From the NCBI RefSeq assembly GCF_013155545.1, contig NZ_JABJVV010000015.1, forward strand, positions 62,001-126,000: a stretch of 64,000 nucleotides of DNA, in the 5' to 3' direction. Source of the stretch: Caenimonas soli. GTDB taxonomy: Bacteria; Pseudomonadota; Gammaproteobacteria; Burkholderiales; Burkholderiaceae_C. The translations under genes and the position numbers were made by a program. The notes beneath the pieces were generated by a model. That model saw nothing but the letters and a program-made list of their open reading frames with translations. It made no database searches and had not been told where the DNA came from. Of the stretch, positions 59,206 to 64,000 are shown piece after piece (position 1 is the first letter of the stretch; each line of letters begins with the position of its first letter).

Positions 59206-59333
59206 TCGTTTCTCCTGTTGCACGGTTCTATTCAGCGGTTCTGGTGAACGCGGTTACGCGGCGACTCCCACGAGCGCACGCGTTTCGCTGCGCCGCACCG
59301 CTAGCGCGAGCCCAAAGCACTCCATTTGGCGCT

Positions 59334-60215
59334 TCAGGCCTGAACTTTGAGCTTGAGCTTCTCGCGCACTTCATCTGGGGGCATCACTCGCACACCGATG
59401 CGCTCGAGAATCTCAGCCGCTCGCTGCACGAGCTCGGCGTTAGTGGCCAACCGCCCGCGGGAGAGGTACAGGTTATCTTCCAGCCCCACACGCACGTTCG
59501 CACCGGCGAGTGGCGCCAGGGCAACATACGGAAGTTGCATCGGTCCAATGGAGAAGGCCGAGTAGATGGCGCGCGGCGGCAGCCGGTTCACCAACGCCAT
59601 CAGCGTAGTAGGATCGTCCGGCGCGCCGTGGGGAATGCCCATGCACAACTGAATCAGCGGGTGGTCGTCGAGCAGTCCCTCGTTTAACAGCTCGTGGATA
59701 ATCCACAGGTGTCCGGTATCGAACACTTCCAGCTCAGGACGCACACCGAGTTCTCGTACGCGTGCGGCCATAGCACGCACCATCCCGGCGGTGTGGACCA
59801 TGACAAGTTCGTCCCTGAGGTTCATCGAACCGCAATCGAGGGAGCAGATCTCGGGGCGCAACTCTTCGACGTGAACGAGCCGTTCGAGCGGGCCCGCCAT
59901 GTCCGACTCAGCCAACGCCGGAAGCGGAGATTCCCCCCCAGCTAGCACGAGGTTGCTGCCCATCCCCGCGGTCAGGTTGAGTACCACATCCACATCCGAC
60001 TTCCGAATGCGTCGAACCACTTCGCGATACAGCGCGGGATCTCGGGAGCCATTTTTGGTTTCGGGATCGCGCACGTGGATGTGAACGATCGCCGCGCCGG
60101 CCCGCGCTGCCTCGATAGCGGATTCAGCGATCTCCTCGGGGGTGACCGGCACATTCGGTCGTTTGGCCGGCCCACCTCCTGTGACGGCACAGGTAATGAA
60201 CGCTTCTGAAAGCAT
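59334..60215 (-). CDS. 3-keto-5-aminohexanoate cleavage enzyme family protein (BKACE)
   Basis: 293 residues from the ATG at 60215 with AAGGAG upstream; the frame is open to 60311 but that part has no ribosome-binding site. ITCAVTGGGPAKRPNVPVTPEEIAESA opens the family; IVHIHVRDPETKNGSRD carries the HxH metal site; LTAGMG, FDTGHLWI, and VRVGLEDNLYLSRG complete it. These enzymes condense a beta-keto acid with acetyl-CoA and split it to acetoacetate and a new acyl-CoA. Substrate specificity cannot be read from sequence. Confidence 0.93.
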   Translation of the reverse strand: MLSEAFITCAVTGGGPAKRPNVPVTPEEIAESAIEAARAGAAIVHIHVRDPETKNGSRDPALYREVVRRIRKSDVDVVLNLTAGMGSNLVLAGGESPLPALAESDMAGPLERLVHVEELRPEICSLDCGSMNLRDELVMVHTAGMVRAMAARVRELGVRPELEVFDTGHLWIIHELLNEGLLDDHPLIQLCMGIPHGAPDDPTTLMALVNRLPPRAIYSAFSIGPMQLPYVALAPLAGANVRVGLEDNLYLSRGRLATNAELVQRAAEILERIGVRVMPPDEVREKLKLKVQA

Positions 60216-60959
60216 GTTCGTCTTCTCCTTTTTTGACAGAGCTGCATATGCTCCAGTCTCGGAACTGATACTAGCGATCTCCTCCATCTGGTAGTAACCG
60301 AAATATCCCATGGCTAAGCTGCATTTCTGCGCCAGAGCGGCATTGCGTGAAGGGATTCGCCGCGACCTCGTCTAAGCCCTGGCTGACGTCGATTTTTACG
60401 ACTTCAGCGAGCGCACTGCGAGCAGTGGTTTTGTGGCAACCTCGCGCAATTCCAGCTCGTGTTTGGTGGCTTTCGAAACGCTGTCCAGGGCCACCAAGAT
60501 CACACTGTTGAGCAAGTGGATACGCCGATCATCCCGGCCAGGTCCGGCTGGTCAGGATGCAATGAGACTGGGGCGCGATCAGGTGCGAATTCGACGCTAG
60601 GTCACGCTCGCCGTGCCTGTCGGCATGGGCCGTGGGCGGCTGACGCGCGGGAGTTCGTGGCCCGTCTGCCGCCGTTGCCGCTGCGGGTGTCTCGTGCACT
60701 GAGTGTCGGAGATGGCCTCAGTTCGGCGTTCCCTTCTTTGCTTGCCAGGCACCCCGCATGAGTTTATGCGGGCGAGATGGACCGTAATCGTCATTCACGC
60801 GTCGACCATGTTCGGGACATCGCTTAAAAAATCAAGGATTCTCATTTCGCCCGGGCAGACGCAGCATTGCGGCGATATGGCGGCCGACATCGAGCGAAAC
60901 CGACTCGCGAGCGGCTCTATGCTTCGTCCATCACTTCACGAGCGAGAGGAAAGGTGAAC
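60216..60959. other. Intergenic region between divergent catabolic units
   Basis: 744 bases separate the BKACE gene (minus) from an SDR gene (plus). Short frames show no recognisable protein. It probably holds both promoters; no regulator gene is adjacent. Confidence 0.45.
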
Positions 60960-61751
60960 ATGGCCAAAGTGGCAATTGTGACCGGATCGGCGACGGGCTT
61001 GGGTGCCGCCTGCGCGTTCGAACTGGCGGATCGCGGCTGGAACGTCGCGATCAACTACAGCAAAAGCAAAATTGAGGCCGAGGAAACGTTTTCGAAGGTC
61101 AAGTCCAAAGGAGTCGATGCGATTCTGGTGCAGGCAGACGTGGGGAGAGACGCTGATTGCCGCAGGCTGGCGGCGGCAACGTTGGAGAAGTGGGGCCGCA
61201 TCGACGGCCTCATCAACAACGCTGCGACCACCAAGTTCCAGAAAGAGCGCGATCTCGAGGACGTGACCCCCGAGGACTTCGAGCGCATCATGCGCGTGAA
61301 CGTCGCCGGCCCCTACATGATGACCCGCGCCGTGTGGCCCACGATGAAGAAGCAGTGGGAAGAGCGCGAGGAGCGCGGTTCGGTCGTTAACATCTCATCC
61401 ATTGCTGGCGGCACGGGCAATGGCAGTTCGATCCCGTACGTCGCGTCAAAGGGTGGGCTCAACACCATGACGCTTGCACTGGCGCGCTGGCTGGGTCCGG
61501 CGGTGCGTGTCAACACGGTTTGTCCGGGCGTCATCCAGGGGCGATGGCTTCTCAACGGGATGGGAGAAGCGGAATACGACAAGTTCAAGGAAAAGATGGC
61601 CGAGGTCACCCCGCTTCGCATGGTCGGCACCGCGGAACAGTCCGCCGAGGCCGCCGTATTCTTTCTCACTAGCGCTTCCGGCATTACTGGCGAGATCCTG
61701 TTCGTCGATGCGGGCAGCCATCTCGGGTACCTGCCGCTGAAAGGCCGCTAG
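60960..61751 (+). CDS. Short-chain dehydrogenase/reductase
   Basis: 263 residues from the ATG at 60960, preceded by a GAGAGGAAAGG site; an upstream in-frame start at 60867 lacks coding quality. VAIVTGSATGLGAACAFEL (cofactor loop), INNAATTKF, catalytic Ser in NISSIAG, Tyr-Lys in YVASKGG, VNTVCPGVIQGRWL. A KEEP-like C-terminus (ILFVDAGSHLGYLP) is typical of FabG-like oxidoreductases. First gene of a plus-strand unit with a 2-hydroxyacid dehydrogenase and an acyl-CoA ligase. Confidence 0.9.
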   Translation: MAKVAIVTGSATGLGAACAFELADRGWNVAINYSKSKIEAEETFSKVKSKGVDAILVQADVGRDADCRRLAAATLEKWGRIDGLINNAATTKFQKERDLEDVTPEDFERIMRVNVAGPYMMTRAVWPTMKKQWEEREERGSVVNISSIAGGTGNGSSIPYVASKGGLNTMTLALARWLGPAVRVNTVCPGVIQGRWLLNGMGEAEYDKFKEKMAEVTPLRMVGTAEQSAEAAVFFLTSASGITGEILFVDAGSHLGYLPLKGR

Positions 61752-61849
61752 CCTAGCAACACGCTGAAGTTGGGTACAAGCACGACGAAAGACAGTTTTT
61801 TGAATGCCAGTTCGGCGGCCAGTGGCTGCCACGAAAAGGGGGCTTAGAT

Positions 61850-62104
61850 ATGGGCGGAGAGCATCAGGAAGGCAATGCAGCACTGGAGGTCACTCGCGGA
61901 CGTTGCGGGTTCGTGCAAATGCAAGGACTGGCATTTTGCGCCGCCCGGGTTGCGGCGCACCCGAGCGCAACCGCGGCGGCGCACGGCGTGAACACGCTCG
62001 ACGGCGTGATCGAGAGTTCCCCGCGTTTGAATTCAATGGTCGACAAGTGGGTGCGTCTTGCGAGCAGCCAGCGCATTCATGCACTCGCGCCGGAGGCGCT
62101 TTGA
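61850..62104 (+). CDS. 84-residue open frame coupled to the 2-hydroxyacid dehydrogenase gene
   Basis: ATG at 61850, stop overlapping the TTG start of the next gene (TTGA). Composition resembles neighbouring coding DNA, especially the last 35 residues (TLDGVIESSPRLNSMVDKWV). No family recognised. It may be a small protein or the C-terminal relic of a larger gene; the 61752-61849 stretch before it has no continuation in frame that I trust. Confidence 0.4.
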   Translation: MGGEHQEGNAALEVTRGRCGFVQMQGLAFCAARVAAHPSATAAAHGVNTLDGVIESSPRLNSMVDKWVRLASSQRIHALAPEAL

Positions 62105-63060
62105 AGCCGGCGCCCCCGCTCACTGTCGTCGTCAGCGAAGCCGCTGCCGATGAATATTCGGCGCTGATCCGCAAGCGCTTTCCGGATGTTCGCGTGGTGG
62201 ATGCGAAGGACGCGGACTCGCTCCAAGCGCACGTGGCGGAGGCAGACGTCTTGCTCGCGCCCCGCGTTCCGGCCGAGGTGTTCGCCAAGGCGCGGCGGCT
62301 GCGCTGGTTCCAGTGCAGCAACGCGGGCGTCGACTGGATCCTGCCGATGCGCGAGAGGCTCGGCAAGCTCGTTGTGACGAATGCGCGCGGCGTCCACGGC
62401 GACATCATTGCGGACTTTGTGATGACCGGCATGGGTATGCTGCACTGGGATTTCGTGCGGCTGATGCGCGAGCAGTCGCGCAAGGAATGGCGGCCGCGCA
62501 TGGTGCCCCGGCTTGCGGGGCGGACGCTCGGCATTGTCGGCGTCGGCTCGATTGGCACCGCCATCGCTCGGCGCGCCGAGAGCGCCGGCATGACGGTCAT
62601 AGGCACGAAGCGCGACGTCTCCGAGCCGGTACCCTTCGTCGACAGGCTGCTGCCGACGACCGCACTCGACGAGCTGCTTCGACTCTCCGATTTCGTCGTC
62701 CTCGCGGTTCCGCACACTCCTGAGACGACTCGGCTCATCGGCCACGAGCAGCTTCACCGGATGCGCCCCAGCGCCTTCCTCGTGAACATCGCGCGCGGCT
62801 CGGTGGTGGTAGAAAGCGACCTAATCGAGGCACTGCGTTCAGGTACGATCGCGGGAGCCCTGCTCGACGTGTTTGAGCGAGAACCACTCCCGCCGGACAG
62901 CCCGCTGTGGACGTTGCCGAACGTCATCGTCAGCCCTCACATCTCCGGTTACCCGGACGACTACACGGCGCAGGTCTTCGAGATCTTCGCCGAAAACCTG
63001 CAACGGTTTCTCGAGGAAAAACCGCTACGCAATGTCGTCGACCTGCAGCGCGGCTACTAG
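62101..63060 (+). CDS. D-isomer specific 2-hydroxyacid dehydrogenase
   Basis: 319 residues from the TTG at 62101, which overlaps the previous stop; the frame is open back to 61804 but with poor coding quality. Rossmann motif LGIVGVGSIGTAIARRAES, DFVVLAVPHTPETTRLIG, the active-site Arg in VNIARGSVV, a Glu in DVFEREPLP, and the His in SPHISGYPDDY. N-terminal substrate domain with FQCSNAGVDWI and VTNARGVHGDIIADF. It interconverts 2-keto and D-2-hydroxy acids with NAD(P)H. It follows the SDR and precedes an acyl-CoA ligase. Confidence 0.9.
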   Translation: MKPAPPLTVVVSEAAADEYSALIRKRFPDVRVVDAKDADSLQAHVAEADVLLAPRVPAEVFAKARRLRWFQCSNAGVDWILPMRERLGKLVVTNARGVHGDIIADFVMTGMGMLHWDFVRLMREQSRKEWRPRMVPRLAGRTLGIVGVGSIGTAIARRAESAGMTVIGTKRDVSEPVPFVDRLLPTTALDELLRLSDFVVLAVPHTPETTRLIGHEQLHRMRPSAFLVNIARGSVVVESDLIEALRSGTIAGALLDVFEREPLPPDSPLWTLPNVIVSPHISGYPDDYTAQVFEIFAENLQRFLEEKPLRNVVDLQRGY

Positions 63061-63073
63061 CTCGACGGGAGGG

Positions 63074-64000
63074 ATGATGACCGCACGTCAAGGAGCGCTG
63101 CACTTCCGTCAATGGCCAAAAGGCGTGGCCAAGGGGCTTGTCGTGCCGCGCGCGACGCTCGTTGAGTACTTGGAAACGGCGGCGAAGCATTATCCGGACA
63201 AGCCCGCGATCGTGTATGCAGGGGCCACGACGACGTATTCGCGACTGATGGCGCGGGTGGATGCGCTCGCCGCGTTCCTCCAGCGGCAGTTGAACGTCCG
63301 CCCTGGGGACCGGGTGCTAATCGCTAGCCAGAACTGCCCGCAATTCGTCATGGCGTACTACGCCATCTTGCGCGCTCAAGCCGTGGTCGTGACCATCAAT
63401 CCGATGAGCAAGGCCAGTGAGATGCGCTACTACGCGGCGGACAGCGGCGCGCGGGTCGCGTTCGTCGCGCAGGATCTGCTCCAAGAGGCGCCGCTCGATT
63501 TGCTCGATGGTGTCATCGTGCACGCGTACTCCGAAGCGATCGCGCTAAAGGACGACCAGCCCGATTGGGTGGTCGAGCCGCGACGGCCTCATACGGGGCC
63601 GAAGCTGCATTTCTTCGAGGAGATCGCGGCGACAGAGGGCGTGCCGACGGGCGAGCCCCGGCACGAAGACTTCGCCGTGATGCTCTACACCTCCGGCACC
63701 ACCGGCCAGCCGAAGGGTTGCATGCTTGCGCATTCAAACCTCGTCGCGGCGATCGCTTCGTCGGTGGTCTGGAAGGGCCTGCACGCCGAATCGGTATTCC
63801 TCACCGTCGCGCCGCTGTTCCACATCATGGGCATGCAGAACACGATGAATATCCCCGTCCTGCTCGGTGCGACCGCTGTCATGATGCCGCGTTGGAATGC
63901 GCAGGCGGCTGCACGCCTCATCGAAGAACATCGCGTCAGCACGTGGACCGCCGCACCCGCGATGGTGTTGGACCTGTTCTCCGCCCCCGAGGCGTCCGCG
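63074..64000 (+). CDS. AMP-dependent acyl-CoA synthetase, cut by the window edge
   Basis: 309 codons present, reading past the right edge. Start at ATG 63074 or ATG 63077 directly after GGGAGGG; the second has better spacing. TLVEYLETAAKHYPDKPAIVYAG, GDRVLIASQNCPQFVMAYYAIL, VVVTINPMSKASEM, and the AMP-binding motif LYTSGTTGQPKGCMLAHSN, then PLFHIMGMQNTMNIPVLLGAT. The C-terminal domain is outside the window. Belongs to the long-chain/aromatic acyl-CoA ligase group; it lies 13 bases after the 2-hydroxyacid dehydrogenase. Confidence 0.92.
   Translation, partial: MMTARQGALHFRQWPKGVAKGLVVPRATLVEYLETAAKHYPDKPAIVYAGATTTYSRLMARVDALAAFLQRQLNVRPGDRVLIASQNCPQFVMAYYAILRAQAVVVTINPMSKASEMRYYAADSGARVAFVAQDLLQEAPLDLLDGVIVHAYSEAIALKDDQPDWVVEPRRPHTGPKLHFFEEIAATEGVPTGEPRHEDFAVMLYTSGTTGQPKGCMLAHSNLVAAIASSVVWKGLHAESVFLTVAPLFHIMGMQNTMNIPVLLGATAVMMPRWNAQAAARLIEEHRVSTWTAAPAMVLDLFSAPEASA

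Overview
The window looks like a chromosome segment of a high-GC betaproteobacterium of the order Burkholderiales, most likely Comamonadaceae (Variovorax/Ramlibacter-like). Signs of this are the FFLEELY-motif gene beside fadD, a type II-like secretin with a C-terminal cohesin-like domain, an OmpC-type (Porin_4) porin and a glutaryl-CoA dehydrogenase beside a LysR gene. Genus cannot be fixed from sequence reading alone.

Left part (1-8.7 kb), ordinary backbone: the start of a probable MBL-fold gene, fadD with an FFLEELY-motif gene, a Tat-signal protein with a GMC oxidoreductase and a membrane alpha/beta hydrolase, a ClpP paralogue with an intact Ser/His/Asp triad, and three pseudopilin-type genes downstream of a secretin-cohesin gene. 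That secretin has lost its 5' half. At about 8.71 kb it meets, head to head, an RHS-repeat gene that has also lost its 5' half. The RHS protein ends in a candidate PD-(D/E)XK nuclease tip, followed by an overlapping candidate immunity gene (to 11.14 kb).

12-17.3 kb: two tandem, highly similar Tat/lipobox GH5 proteins with a C-terminal LamG-like region; their upstream regions were duplicated with them. 17.4-29.6 kb: a compact, overlapping chemosensory operon (response regulator, CheW, CheR-TPR, CheW, MCP, CheA-REC, CheB). Its order resembles Wsp-type systems, but it ends in a large hybrid histidine kinase and a REC-histidine kinase instead of a diguanylate cyclase.

29.65 kb: tRNA-Arg(ACG) with an extended -10 promoter and a strong terminator, followed by a tyrosine recombinase reading toward it and a small putative excisionase-like gene. 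This is the left edge of an integrated element or tRNA-targeted island whose right end was not found in the window.

31-64 kb: accessory metabolic region with many broken genes. Intact genes: LysR, gcdH, a pabB-pabC fusion, two creatinase/DoeA-like M24 proteins with a LuxR-type regulator and a porin, a bifunctional enoyl-CoA hydratase/3-hydroxyacyl-CoA dehydrogenase with an acyl-CoA ligase, class II aldolase, GarD-like dehydratase, class III aminotransferase, TesB, two SDRs, a BKACE-family enzyme, a D-2-hydroxyacid dehydrogenase and a second acyl-CoA ligase cut by the right edge. Together these suggest uptake and CoA-dependent breakdown of an amino/hydroxy/keto acid. Between them lie remnants of panD, bioA, panB, panC, CaiB/BaiF, MFS_3, Ldh_2, UxaA/GarD, EamA, LuxR and second copies of panC and pabB, so the region is acquired, rearranged and decaying.
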